Origin: Callorhinus ursinus
Taxonomy: Eukaryota > Chordata > Mammalia > Carnivora > Otariidae
Assembly (NCBI RefSeq): GCF_003265705.1
Contig: NW_020313168.1
Span: 5,277,862 to 5,341,861, forward strand
DNA: 64,000 nucleotides
Direction of reading: 5' to 3'
Both the position numbers and the translations under genes were made by a program. The notes under the pieces were generated by a model that had not been told where the DNA came from, did no database searches, and saw only the letters and a program-made list of their open reading frames with translations. Below are positions 21,682 to 32,201 of this stretch, piece after piece (position 1 is the stretch's first letter; each line of letters starts with the position of its first letter).

Positions 21682-22090
21682 TTTAAATAACAAGGCATGG
21701 TGGGAGCTCATTTCTAGATAGTATTTCTGCATTAGCATAGAAAGCTATTTATAGCACTGTTCTGCGTTTGGTTGTACCTTTGTGATTTTTGAGTTAGAAG
21801 CTATGCATGCTTTTAAATCCTTCTCTAAGATCTTCCCTTCTTTAAAAGCCCCTGATCATTTGTTTAGCAAAGGTATGGCTTTGCTGAGGTGGTTGTTTTT
21901 ATGCATGCATGCTCATCTTTTGAAAGGGGTATCCACGTTAATAAAAGTCATTAGGCCTGTTTTCTCTATCCAGCAAGAAATGGGCATACTATAAAGACAA
22001 TTTAATTCATTGTAATTCAGCACCTAATGAATCTAGTTTATTTCTTTCTACATATTTGAGTAAATTGAAAAACAAGAGTAATTCATTTTA
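21682..22090 (+). other. Intronic, no feature seen
   Basis: AT-rich intron sequence with no recognised repeat. Confidence 0.4.
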
Positions 22091-22101
22091 CTCAGGTTGT
22101 T

Positions 22102-22308
22102 TTTGTTGTTGTTGTTGTAAAGATTTTATTTATTTATTTATTTGACAGAGATAGTGAGAGCAGGAACACAAGCAGGGGGAGTGGGAGAGGGAGAAGCAGG
22201 CTTCCTGCCGAGCGGGGAGCCCGACGCGGGGCTTGATCCCAGGACCCTGGGATCATGACCTGAGCGGAAGGCAGACGCTCAACGACTGAGCCACCCTGGC
22301 GCCCCTTG
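22102..22308 (-). repeat. Can-SINE, minus strand
   Basis: TSD CTCAGGTTGTT at 22091-22101 and 22309-22319. The tail side carries a (GTT)n run in place of a plain poly-T. Confidence 0.94.
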
Positions 22309-22470
22309 CTCAGGTTGTTAAGAGCTAAACCTATTATAAAAATTCAGAATGGTAGCGTCCTGAGCAGTTAGCATCGTTATTCTCCAAATTTTTGTTACAT
22401 TGGAGTACATATATGCTTGTCATGTGGGTCTGTCCTGTGGCAAGAGCAGTTTTTAAAGCATAGGTCATCA

Positions 22471-22665
22471 AGGTGCCTGGGTGGCGCAGTCATTAAGCGT
22501 CTGCCTTCGGCTCAGGTCATGATCCCAGGGTCCTGGGATCCAGCCCCGCATCAGGCTCCCTGCTCAGCGGGAAGCCTGCTTCTCCCTCTCCCGCTCCCCC
22601 TGTGTTCCCTCTCTCGCTGTGTCTCTCTGTCAAATAAATAAATAAAATATTTAAAAAAATAAATA
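22471..22665 (+). repeat. Can-SINE, plus strand
   Basis: AGGTGCCTGGGTGGCGCAGT head. TSD AAGCAT(A/G)GGTCAT at 22456-22468 and 22666-22678, differing by one base. Confidence 0.94.
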
Positions 22666-22930
22666 AAGCATGGGTCATGTCTTTGTCCGTTAGTTATAAA
22701 AGTTTCTCTTAACTTTTAGGGACATTAATATTAGTTTTGACACCAAGGACTTAAAAATCTGGAACTCACTACAGAATAAAGAATTGTTTGGTTCTGGCAC
22801 AGTTAGATACCTCAAAATTAAGTAAGTTCCCGAAATTCATAGTAAATACATTTAATACCATAAAAACCTCAGTGTTGCTCCATTTAATGATGAAGTCATC
22901 AAGATCAAGAGTTCAAATGCTAGTATTTTT

Positions 22931-23138
22931 TTTTTTGAGAGAGAGTGTGCATGCACACGTCCACGCATATGCATGCAAGTGGAGGGGAGGGGCACAGGGA
23001 GAGGGAGAGAGAGAATCTTAAGCAGGTTCCGCACCCAGTGCAGAGGCTGATGTGGCTCCATCTCAGGACTCTGAGGGTCATGACCTGAGCTGAAATCAAG
23101 AGTCTGTCGCTTAACTGACTGAGCCACCCAGGCGCCCC
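22931..23138 (-). repeat. Can-SINE, minus strand, older subtype
   Basis: TSD TCAAATGCTAGTATT (first copy 22913-22927, second 23139-23153). Contains a purine/CA-rich variable part with CATGCACACGTCCACGCATA. Confidence 0.92.
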
Positions 23139-23195
23139 TCAAATGCTAGTATTATTTTTTTAAACACTTAAAATGTAGTACTTCTCCTGCTGTTG

Positions 23196-23385
23196 TTTTT
23201 TTTAAAGATCTTATTTATTTATTTGAGAGAGAGTGAGCGAGAAAGAGCATGAGCAGGGAGAGGGGTAGAGGGAGAAGCAGACTCCCCATTGAGCAGGGAG
23301 GCTTATGTGGGCCTCAAGCCTAGGACCCTGGGATTATGACCTGAGCCAAAGGCAGACGCTTAAAGACTGAGCCACCCAGGCACCC
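23196..23385 (-). repeat. Can-SINE, minus strand
   Basis: AAAGATCTTATTTATTTATT start and GAGCCACCCAGGCACCC end. Several substitutions in the middle (GGCTTATGTGGGCCTCAAGC). Confidence 0.92.
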
Positions 23386-23791
23386 ACCTCTTAAAACATC
23401 TAATATTTTTGCTCTGTTTGTACTTCACTTCATTATTAACAGACTGATTTCTTTCACTTCTTGATTTTGTCCTCAGATTTAGGGCCTTTGATTTCCTTAT
23501 ATGATGGTGGTTATGTTCTTTGGTTCTTTAGCATCTCTTTTCTCTTTCTGTTCATTACCATTAATGTACATTATTGAGCACCTGCTATGCACCAGTATGT
23601 AGATTCTGATCGTTGTGCTCATTGATTTTGATTCCTATGGCAAGCAGCAGGATAGCTCTCAAATCAACTTTGTAAGTCAGAATATGGGTCACAGAAGGGA
23701 GTATTAACAATACCAGCTATTTGTATTAACAATACAAGCTATTTGGTGGCAGAGTCATTTAGTATTCTCCAAGAAACAGAATCAGTAGGAG
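23386..23791 (+). other. Intronic, no gene seen
   Basis: Contains TTATTGAGCACCTGCTATGC (about 23572), a likely fragment of an antisense MIR/L2-type repeat; otherwise unremarkable. Confidence 0.4.
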
Positions 23792-23806
23792 ATATATGTA
23801 TATTTT

Positions 23807-24009
23807 ATTTTATTTTTTTAAGATTTTATTTATTTATTTGACAGAGAGAGAGATTACAAGTAGGCAGGCAGGCAGGCAGGCAGGGGGAGAGGGAGAAGCA
23901 GGCTTCCCGCTGAGCAGGGAGCCCGCTGTGGGGCCCAATCCCAGGACCTTGGGATCGTGACCTGAGCCGAAGGCAGATGCTCAACCGACTGAGCCACCCC
24001 GGCGCCCCA
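23807..24009 (-). repeat. Can-SINE, minus strand, with (AGGC)n expansion
   Basis: TSD ATATATGTATATTTT at 23792-23806 and 24010-24024. Between the tail and GAAGCAGGCTTCC it has about five and a half AGGC units (23862-23884). Confidence 0.94.
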
Positions 24010-24159
24010 ATATATGTATATTTTAAAAATATATGTGTCTCCCTTAAAATAAAAAGACTTATTTTAAGGAATTGGCTCCTGTGATTGTGGGGGCTGGCAA
24101 GTCTAAAATATTTAGGGCCCGCCAGCAAGCTGGAAACTCAGACAAGAGTTGATATGGTC

Positions 24160-24362
24160 TTTTTTTTTTTTTTTAAGATTTTATTTATTTATTTGACAGA
24201 GAGAGACCAAGCGAGAGCGGGAACACAAGCAGGGGGAGTGGGGGAGGGAGAAGCAGGCTTCCGGCTGAGCAGGGAGCCCGATGTGGGGCTCGATCCCAGG
24301 ACCCTGGGATCATGACCTGAGCTGAAGGCAGACGCTTAACGACTGAGCCACCCAGGCGCCCC
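24160..24362 (-). repeat. Can-SINE, minus strand, at the 5' edge of an L1 relic
   Basis: Standard antisense copy ending GAGCCACCCAGGCGCCCC. L1 ORF2-like sequence (TTTAGGAATAAATTTAAC) begins immediately after. Confidence 0.93.
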
Positions 24363-24644
24363 TTTAGGAATAAATTTAACATCAGAAGTATAAGACTTGT
24401 ATACTGAAAATTCTAAAATGTTGCTGAGATTGGTGCTTTAACTAAAGAAGTTTAAAAAGATCTAAGTAATTAAACATTTCATGTTGGAAAACTCAATATT
24501 GTCAAGATGCCAACGTTCTAAAAATTGAGTCAAAATCCCAACAGACTTTTTTTAAAATAAATTGACCAGCTGATTCTTATATTTACATGCACATGCATGC
24601 ACAAAGATTTAGATTATCTAGAACAACTTTGAAAAGGAAGGATG

Positions 24645-24756
24645 GAGCGCCTGGCTGGCTCAGCTGGTAGAGCATGTGACCGTTGATCTCCAGGTTGTAA
24701 TTTCAAGCCCATCGTTGGGTGTAGAGATTACCAAGAAATAAAATCTTAAACAAACA
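24645..24756 (+). repeat. Short old Can-SINE in L1
   Basis: GGAGCGCCTGGCTGGCTCAG to AAATAAAATCTTAAAC. Short TSD AAAAGGAAG on both sides. Confidence 0.88.
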
Positions 24757-24929
24757 AAAGGAAGAACAAAGTTGGAGGACTTTCACTACCCAATTTAAAA
24801 CATTATTATAAAACCAGAGTGTGGTATTGGCACAACAAAAGGTATATAGATCAATGGAAGAGATTTGCAAGTCAGAAATAAAACCTTATATTTACGTTCA
24901 ATTGATTTTGACAAAAGTACCAAGACAAA

Positions 24930-25288
24930 GGGTGCCTGGGTGGCTCAGTCGGTTATGATCTTCTTCGGCTCAGGTCCAATCTTGGGGTCTTGGAATGGAG
25001 CCCTGCATTTAGCCCCAGTGGGCTCCGCGCTCAGTCTCTCTCTCTCTCTCTCTCTGCCCCTCCCCTCGCTTGTGCTCTCTGTCTCTCAAATAAATCTTTT
25101 TTTTTTTAAGATTTTATTTATTTATTTGATAGAGAGCACAAGCACGGGAACGGCAGGCTCCCCACTGAGCAGGGAGCCTGATGGGGGGCTCAATCCCAGG
25201 ACCCTGGGATCATGACCTGAGTCGAAGGCAGACGCTTAACCGACTGAGCCACCCAGGTGCCCCAATAAATAAAATCTTTAAAAAAAAA
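24930..25288. repeat. Composite: plus-strand Can-SINE with a minus-strand SINE in its tail
   Basis: Plus SINE 24930-25098 (GGTGCCTGGGTGGCTCAGTC), then minus SINE 25099-25263 (ending GAGCCACCCAGGTGCCCC), then the rest of the first tail (AATAAATAAAATCTT). The L1 target AAAAGTACCAAG is duplicated at 24913-24924 and 25289-25300. Confidence 0.9.
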
Positions 25289-26558
25289 AAAAGTACCAAG
25301 GCATTTCAACAGGAAAAGAATAGTGGGTGGTTTTGTTTGTTTGTTTGTTTGTTTTTGTTTCAACAAATGATGCTGGAACATTTGGATAATAAGCAAAAAA
25401 AAAAATGAACTTAAACTCTTCACATCATCAAAAATTAACTCAGAATGGGTCATAGAATGAAAACACAAGTCACAGAACGGGAGAAAATATTTGTAAATCA
25501 TATATATGATAAGGGATTTGCATCAAGAATATATAAAGAACTTGTACAATTCAATAAGAAAAAGACAACCCAACTGGAAAGGGAACAATGGTCTTGAATA
25601 GACCTTTCTCCAAAAAAGGTTATACAAATGGACAATAAGCACATGAAAAGATGCTCACCCTCATTAGCCATTAGGGAAATGCAAATCAAATCTACAATTA
25701 GATAGCACTTCACACCCACTAGGTTGGCTATAATCAATATAAGAACTAATAACAACAAGTTTAGTGAGAATGTAGAGAAATTAAAACTCTGGTGGAAATG
25801 TAAAATAGTGCAGTTGTTTTGGAAAACTGTTTCACATTTGCTTAAATGATTCAGTATTTCCACTTCTAGGTATATATATATGCCCAAGAAAAATGAGGAA
25901 TAAATAAATCCACACCAAAATGTGTACATGAATGTTCATAGTAGCATTTTTCATAATAGCTAAAAGGTGGAAATAACCCAGGTGTCCATCAACTGGCAAA
26001 TGGAATAGCTGATAAAATGTGGTAAGTCCATACAGAACATTATTTGGCAATAACAGGGACTGAAGTATTGGTATTTGCTTCACCATGGATGAACCTTGAA
26101 AATATTAATGTTAAGTGAAAGAAGCCAGCTGCAAAATCGTGTATGTTGTATAATCCCAAATGTCCGTGAGAGGCAAATCCATTGAGACAGAAAGTAGATT
26201 GGCGAGTGTCAGTGGCTGGAGGGAGGGGGAAATGAGTGACTGCTAATGGGTTTCTTTTTGGGATAATGAAAATGTCCTAAAATTGTGGTGAATAGTTGCA
26301 TAACTCTTTCCAATATACTAAAAAAGAATTGGATAGTACACTTTAAATAGGTGAATTGTATGGTGTGTGATTATATCTCATTAAGCTGTTTAGAAAAACG
26401 GGCCTAAATGTAAGAATGAAAACCATAAAACCCCTAAAAGAAGATATAGGAGAAAACATTTGATTCAGGATTAGGCAAAGAGTTCTTTGATATAGCATCA
26501 AAAGCACAATCCAGAAGAGAAAAAACTGGTAAATTGGATTTCTTCAAAATTAAGAATG

Positions 26559-26748
26559 GGGCGCCTGGGTGGCTCAGATGGTTAAGCGTCTGCCTTCGGC
26601 TCAGGTCATGATCCCAGGGTCCCGGGATCGGGTCCCGCATCGGGCTCCCTGCTCAGCGGGAGCCTGCTTCTCCCTCTGCTTCTCTATCTCTCTCTCCCTC
26701 TGTCTCTCATGAATAAATAAAATCTTAAAAAAAATAATAATAATAAAA
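26559..26748 (+). repeat. Can-SINE in L1, plus strand
   Basis: TSD AAAATTAAGAATG at 26546-26558 and 26749-26761. Tail ends in (AAT)n. Confidence 0.95.
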
Positions 26749-26921
26749 AAAATTAAGAATGTTTCTGCTTCAAAAGACATTAAGAATCTGAAAACACAAG
26801 CCACCTTCTGAATGAAAATATTTGCAAAACACACAGATAAAGGATTTGCATCCAGAATGTACCAAGAACTTGAACAACTCAGTATTAAAAAGACAACCCA
26901 ATTTAAAAATGGACAAAAGAG

Positions 26922-27043
26922 GGGCGTCTGCATGGCTCAGTTAAGTGTCAGACTTTTGATCTCAGCTCAGGTCTTGGTCTCAGGGTCGTGGGTTCAAGCC
27001 CCACGTTGGGCTCCACGCCAAGCGTGGAGCCTACTTAAAAAAT
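26922..27043 (+). repeat. Older Can-SINE in L1, plus strand
   Basis: GGGCGTCTGCATGGCTCAG head, short subtype ending GGAGCCTACTTAAAAAAT. Perfect 17-bp TSD AAAAATGGACAAAAGAG at 26905-26921 and 27044-27060. Confidence 0.95.
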
Positions 27044-27116
27044 AAAAATGGACAAAAGAGTTGAATAGAGATATCACCAAAGAAGATACAAGAATGGCTA
27101 ATAAACCCATGAAAAG

Positions 27117-27302
27117 GGACGCCTGGGTGGCTCAGTTGGTTAAGCAGCTGCCTTCAGCTCAGGTCATGATCCCAGGGTCCTGGGATCGAATCCTGCATGA
27201 GCAGGGAGCCCGCTTCTCCCTCTGCCTGCCACTCCTCCTGCTTGTGCTCTCTCTCTCTCTCTGACAAATAAAAAAATAAGATCTTTAAAAATAAGTAAAT
27301 AA
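27117..27302 (+). repeat. Can-SINE in L1, plus strand
   Basis: TSD ATAAACCCATG(A/G)AAAG at 27101-27116 and 27303-27318. The GATCGAATCCTGCATGAGCA junction shows an internal loss of the CGGGCTCCCTGC block. Confidence 0.95.
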
Positions 27303-28044
27303 ATAAACCCATGGAAAGATGCTCAATACCAGTAGTTGTTAGGGAAATAAAATTAAAACCACAATGAGGTAGTACTTCACAACCAAGAGGATAGCTACAG
27401 TAAAAAAGACAATGTCAAATGTTGGTGAGAATGTAGAGAAATTGCAATACTTGTGCATTGCTGTTGGGAATGTAAAACGGTAACAGCCACTTTGGAAGAG
27501 TTTGGGCAAGTCTTAAAATGTTAAACATAAATTTACCTTATGATCTAGCAATTCCACTCCCAAAAGATTCACACACAGACATATATACAAATGTCCATAG
27601 CAGCACTGTTCATAATAGCCAAAAAATGGGATATAATCCAAATGTTCATCAGCTGGTGAATGGATTAACGAAATGAGATATATTCATACAATGAAATGCT
27701 ATTCAGCAACTTAAAGGAATGAACTAGTGATACATGCTGCACTACATGGATTAACCTCAAAAACATTGTGTTAAGTGTAAGAAAGCAGATGTAAGACTAT
27801 ATTATATGAATCCATTTCTATGAAATGTCTAGAAAAGGCAAATTTATGGAGATAGAAAACAGCAGTGTTTGCCTAAGGCTGGGGAACAGAGTAGGAGTTG
27901 TAAACAGGCATGAAGGAACATTTTGGGGTAATGAAAGTGTTTTCAGCTGGATTGTGTGATATTTACCAAAGTTACTGAGTTGTACGATAGATGAATTTTA
28001 TGCTGTGTATAGTATACCTCAATAAAGCTGTTAAAAATAACAGT

Positions 28045-28215
28045 ACAGAGGGGTTTATGCCAACTGAATAAAATACAGAGAAGAACTTGATCAGTTAGGG
28101 TAGAATTCTTGGGAGCAATGGCTCGTCTGAACACACTGAAGGGCTCCCAGATAGTCCAAGGGGAAGAATAGTATTTGTAATGGCCGGGAGGTTGCCGGTG
28201 TGCTTTTTAAAAATT
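28045..28215 (+). other. Intronic, no feature seen
   Basis: Short unremarkable interval between L1 pieces. Confidence 0.35.
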
Positions 28216-28660
28216 TTTAAGTTTTTATTTTAATTTTTAAAGATTATTTTATTTTATTTATTTTTTTAAAGATTTTATCTACTTATTTGAGAGAGAGAGC
28301 GCACAAGCCGGGGAGAGAGGCAGAGGGAGAGGGAGAAGCAGACTTCCCACTGAGCAGGGAGCTCAACATGGGGCTCGATCCCAGGACTTCAGGATTATGA
28401 CCTGAGCCGAAGGCAGACGCCTGACTGACTGAGCCAGCCAGGTGCCCCTAAAGATTATTTCATTTATTTGTTTTATTTTTATGTAATCTCTACATCCAAC
28501 ACGGGGCTCAAACTCACAACCCCACAATCAAGAGACATGCTGTCCGGACTCAGCCAGCCAGGTGCCCCTTTAAGTTTTTATTTTAATTCCAGTTAGTTGC
28601 ATACAGTGTTATATTAGTTTCAGGTGTCCTTGCCAGTGTTCTTGATGGATTTAGAGAATA
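28216..28660 (-). repeat. L1 3'-end fragment, antisense, split by nested SINEs
   Basis: TTTTTATTTTAATTCCAGTT and ATACAGTGTTATATTAGTTT are the antisense tail of a carnivoran-type L1 3' end. A 20-bp piece of its start (28216-28235) is repeated at 28569-28588, flanking the SINE insert. Confidence 0.75.
28236..28568 (-). repeat. Short old Can-SINE (minus) with a young Can-SINE (minus) inside
   Basis: Outer copy: 28236-28257 plus 28449-28568 (GTAATCTCTACATCCAACAC, CAGCCAGGTGCCCC). Inner copy: 28258-28448, with duplicated target TAAAGATTATTT(T/C)ATTT on each side. The order of insertion is L1, then short SINE, then long SINE. Confidence 0.9.
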
Positions 28661-29026
28661 ACAAATAGATTAGTTGGTTGAGGCAGAGAATTCTCCTAAA
28701 AGAAGGGTAGTGAGAAATAAAATTTGGGAAGGGGGTAGGAAGCAAAAGAAAAGAACCAGATGGTGTTCTAAGGAAGATTTATCTCTTAGAGATATAGGTT
28801 GTAGGGAGAAAAAGACTAGAAGCATAGAGATTTTCTAGGGAACTATAACCTGATAATCCACTGTCATCGAACTTGGAAAGGGCTGAGGTCTTGACAAGGA
28901 TGCTTTGCACAAAAGTACACATTCAGTGTTTGTGTAGTTTTGATGACTATGACATTTTTAACCTGAGTGAGCAGAGAAGTGAAGCACCACTGACAGAAAT
29001 TGGGAATCTGGGGCAGAAACTGCTTT
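28661..29026 (+). other. Intronic, no feature seen
   Basis: Purine-rich sequence without a recognised family. Confidence 0.4.
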
Positions 29027-29040
29027 TAAAGTGAGTCCCA

Positions 29041-29169
29041 TCGAGTCCCACATCGGGCTCCCTGCTCAGCGGGGAGTCTGCTTCTCCCTCTGACCCTCCC
29101 CCCTCTCATGTGCTCTCTCTATCTCATTCTCTCTCTCAGATAAATAAATAAAATCTTCAAAAAAAAAAA
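29041..29169 (+). repeat. 5'-truncated Can-SINE, plus strand
   Basis: Starts abruptly inside the element at TCGAGTCCCACATCGGGCTC, lacking the tRNA-like head, and runs to AAATAAATAAAATCTTC plus A-tail. A perfect 14-bp TSD TAAAGTGAGTCCCA (29027-29040 and 29170-29183) shows it was truncated on insertion, not deleted later. Confidence 0.93.
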
Positions 29170-29183
29170 TAAAGTGAGTCCCA

Positions 29184-29999
29184 AATGTCAGCCGGGGCTT
29201 TACTGCTCCTCAAAATCTAGGCAAATTAGACAGAAACCCACCCACTCCCCCAAATCATAGACTGTAGACTTCTCATGCCCCTTCCAAGATTTCTGTGAAT
29301 TCCCAAATGACCCATGGCACAACCATGTTGGCTCCTGAGCTCCAGCTTGCTGTCCCTGCCCAACAATAAATGTGACTTCAGTCCATTCCTCAGTTTCTCC
29401 AAAAAATTCCGTTCGCATAAAGTATTCAAAGTGTAGATTCTACTAAATATTTGTGGAGGGTGATGAAGTTGGGGTTTACATTGCAGAAATACAAAGGCAT
29501 AGTAAGCATCATCACCCTAAACTGTACTTCAGCTGGGGAGTTTCACTGGCTGTTGAGTTCACCAACCTGAGCCTTTCTTCATCCTAATGTTTCTTTCCTC
29601 CTACCTCTCCTTTTTTGACTCTTCTCCTTACCCTTTCCTCTGAGAAAAGAAATTACAAAGCCATTTGAGTTGCATCAATAAGCAACAAATGTACCCGTGC
29701 CCTTGGTGTATTGCTCTCCATTCTAAGTAGCTCATTAAGGTATATTCCAAAAAAGATCATGCCTTTGCTAAGAGGAGTTCTGGTGACAGCTCTTAAGATA
29801 AAATGCTCTTTATTCCCCCTCTCCCAGAAAAAAAAAAAAAAGGTTATTCATTGAATTTGAAGCAAAGATAGGATATCTAGGTGAAAAGATATGGCAGGTG
29901 GTTAAAGATTTGGACTGAAACTCCAAAGAAAGATCAGGGGAAAATGTTTGGGAGTATGGGAAAAGAGAAGCCAGTGTGTGTTAATTGCCCACTGGGCCT
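29184..29999 (+). other. Intronic, no gene seen
   Basis: No repeat clearly recognised. Two overlapping minus-strand frames near 29200-29429 lack known domains. Confidence 0.4.
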
Positions 30000-30130
30000 A
30001 ACAACAATCTCTTGAAAGAGGTGTTACTATCCGTTTTATAGATAAAGAACCCAAAGCCCCCCAAAAGTTAAATAACTTGTCCCAGGTGACCCAGTGGAGG
30101 AAGGCAGCACCGGGATCAAATTCAGCTGTT
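30000..30130 (-). repeat. MIR relic, minus strand
   Basis: TTATAGATAAAGAACCCAAA, AGTTAAATAACTTGTCCCAG and GCACCGGGATCAAATTCAG follow the antisense MIR order. Confidence 0.65.
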
Positions 30131-31085
30131 TTAAATCAGAGCCTCTGATTTGATTCTGCGAGGGAGAGAATGAAAGAAAGGGAGAGACCCGAGCTCTTGA
30201 AGACACACCCAGGTTTGTGGGCTGCGTGAGAGCGTGACACAAGTTTTAGGTAGGAAGAGACTCAGAACCATGAGGATTTTGGAAGCCGAGGGGAAAAGAG
30301 CCTCAGAAGTGAGCATGGAAGTCCTCCGAGCATTCATAAGGTGAGTGAAGCGTGAGGATACACTTGGGCTGCTGGGTGTCCCAGGGAAGAGTTTCAGTAG
30401 AGTGGTGGAAAGCACCGTAAGGGTTTGTGGAGTCACTGGGTGTGGGCGGGAGCAGACAGGAACGACAGATGGGTGGCCAGTGGGCGGATTGTAAGGCACG
30501 GCACGTGGAACTCTCTTTTGTATTTGTTTTCTAAGTCGAGAAGACCAGAATATGCTTGCAGCACGAGGCAAGTAAAAAGCCCGTGGAAAGAGGAATAGAA
30601 ACAGAGAAAGAGGTTGTTGATGAGGTCTCGAGGAGGTAGAGACAGTTGGGGATGGGAACTCAAGTGGAAAAGTTAACTTTGGAACGGGGAGAGAAGGACT
30701 ACCTTCTTGAGGCCAGAAGAAAGGATGGATAGACATAGAGGGAAGTTGTAAGGTTTTGAAACTTGTGTAATGTTGAAGGGTTTTGAGGGAATGTCACAAA
30801 GTAGAAGGAAGCCAGGTAGGGGGGTCAGGGTTGGGACCTTGAGAATGGGGGGAAGGTTTGGATCTGTTGACATGTTCCTTGCTTCAAATACTGTAAAGTT
30901 ACAGTTGTTAAAACTATATGGTACTCAAACAAACAAACGTCATTGTGCTTGTTCAGAATAGAATGGAGTCCAGAGCTAGGTATATATAGCATGATAAAAA
31001 TAGATTTTCAATTTAGTGGGGGAAATGGAACATCCAATAAATGGTGTTAGTAAAGTTTCCTGTCTGGAAAAAAATGATTAACACC
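30131..31085 (+). other. Purine-rich intronic stretch, no gene seen
   Basis: Long G/A bias on the plus strand keeps a 201-codon minus-strand frame open (30736-30131), rich in Ser, Pro and Leu. I recognise no domain, and there is no splice or promoter context. It may be an old LINE2-like relic. Confidence 0.4.
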
Positions 31086-31796
31086 TTATCCTACACAGTC
31101 CATAAGGACAAATCCAGATGTAAAAACAATCAAATAGCAACAATAATACCACCCAGGAGGGAAAAAAGCAAGCATGCAATGTAAACTAGAGAGTAGGGAA
31201 TGTTCATCAGTAGAGAACCGGTTAATTAAATCTGGATGCTCGATGGGAATATAGTGTAATGGATAAGAGTACACATAGGCATTCTGGAATAAAAATAGCT
31301 GGATTTCGGACCCGACACTGCCTCTTACTACCTGTGTGATCTTGGATAAATTACTTCCTTTCTCTGTGCATTTATCATCAGTTCTGTAAAAAAAAAAAAA
31401 AAAATCACCTACCTGATAGGGTTGTTGTGAGGAATAATCTATTTGGTACCTGATAGTACAGTGCTGGGACATAGTAAGTCTTCAATATGAGTTATTGTTA
31501 GGTAGTCCTTAGGAATAATGAGTTCAATCCATAAGTGGACATGGAAGGATGCCTACAGTACATTAGGCAAAAAAAAAAAAAGTGCAGATCAGTATGTGTA
31601 ATATCCCAATTAAGTTAAAAAAGAAAAAACAGAAAACCCGAACGTGTTTATATACGTGTAGGAAAATCTGTAAGGCCACAAACCAGTTGTTAATAGTGGA
31701 GTTACTTCTCACGGAGTTGAATTAGATTATTGCTTTTTAAATTACATACTTCTATGTATTTTCATTTTCTGCAAAAGGCATGTTTTACTTGTGTAA
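31086..31796 (+). repeat. Old L1 3' relic with a MIR inside the interval
   Basis: AGAACCGGTTAATTAAATCT on the left and GTGGACATGGAAGGATGCCT plus GAGTTACTTCTCACGGAGTT on the right resemble L1 3' untranslated sequence. The middle (31245-31500) is MIR, listed separately. Confidence 0.5.
31245..31500 (+). repeat. MIR relic, plus strand
   Basis: TAGTGTAATGGATAAGAGTA, CTACCTGTGTGATCTTGGAT, AATTACTTCCTTTCTCTG and GGGTTGTTGTGAGGAATAAT give a nearly complete sense MIR. A run of about 18 A lies inside it near 31387-31404. Confidence 0.85.
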
Positions 31797-31797
31797 A

Positions 31798-31969
31798 TTT
31801 TTTTTAAGATTTTATTTATTAGCATGAGCAGGGGGGAGGGGTAGAGAGAGAGGGAGAAGCAGACTCCCCCCTGAGCAGGGAGCTTGATGAGGGACTCAAT
31901 CCCAGGAGCCCGGGATTATGACCTGAGCCAAAGGCAGACACTTAACTGACTGAGCCACCCAGGTGCCCC
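31798..31969 (-). repeat. Can-SINE, minus strand
   Basis: TTTTAAGATTTTATTTATTA start, shortened tail part, GAGCCACCCAGGTGCCCC head. Confidence 0.92.
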
Positions 31970-32189
31970 TAGGTGAAGATTTTTCAAATACATGAAGACC
32001 TAATAGAATTCCCATAGCCAATTTTCTCATTTTTTAATTTTGTATAAAATTAGTTTTTAAATACAATTCCATTTTCTGTAGTAATCGAGTATACAGCTCC
32101 ATTAGTTCAAAAGCAAATAGTTGAAGATTAATATTTTTCACTTACAGGCAGGATATTTGTTTTACTGTGACATCAATAAAAATAAAAAG
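31970..32189 (+). other. AT-rich intronic spacer
   Basis: No recognised feature before the L1 insertion. Confidence 0.35.
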
Positions 32190-32201
32190 AAGGGAAGATT
32201 G

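Larger units (their letters stand above)
24363..26395 (+). repeat. Old L1 3' part, plus strand (first of two in tandem)
   Basis: Begins in L1 ORF2-like sequence (GGAATAAATTTAACATCAGA), passes CCCAATTTAAAACATTATTA and GAGAAAATATTTGTAAATCA, and runs into the 3' region ending ATCTCATTAAGCTGTTTAGA. Coding frames are destroyed. A deletion is suggested at about 25452, where AATGGGTCATAG joins AATGAAAACACAAG. Interrupted by SINEs at 24645-24756 and 24930-25288. Confidence 0.85.
26396..28044 (+). repeat. Old L1 3' part, plus strand (second in tandem), with three SINEs
   Basis: Starts GCCTAAATGTAAGAATGAAA, follows the same ORF2 3' and 3' untranslated order as the preceding L1, and ends CCTCAATAAAGCTGTTAAAA. 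Interrupted by SINEs at 26559, 26922 and 27117, each leaving a readable target duplication. No intact ORF2 remains. Confidence 0.87.

Noticed and set aside
25498..26086. Hydrophobic minus-strand frames (up to 143 codons)
   Set aside because: They are antisense reading of an L1 3' end.
30131..30736. 201-codon minus-strand frame
   Set aside because: It sits on a purine-rich strand. No domain, splice context or start context was found, and its composition (Ser/Pro/Leu) is that of antisense purine tracts.
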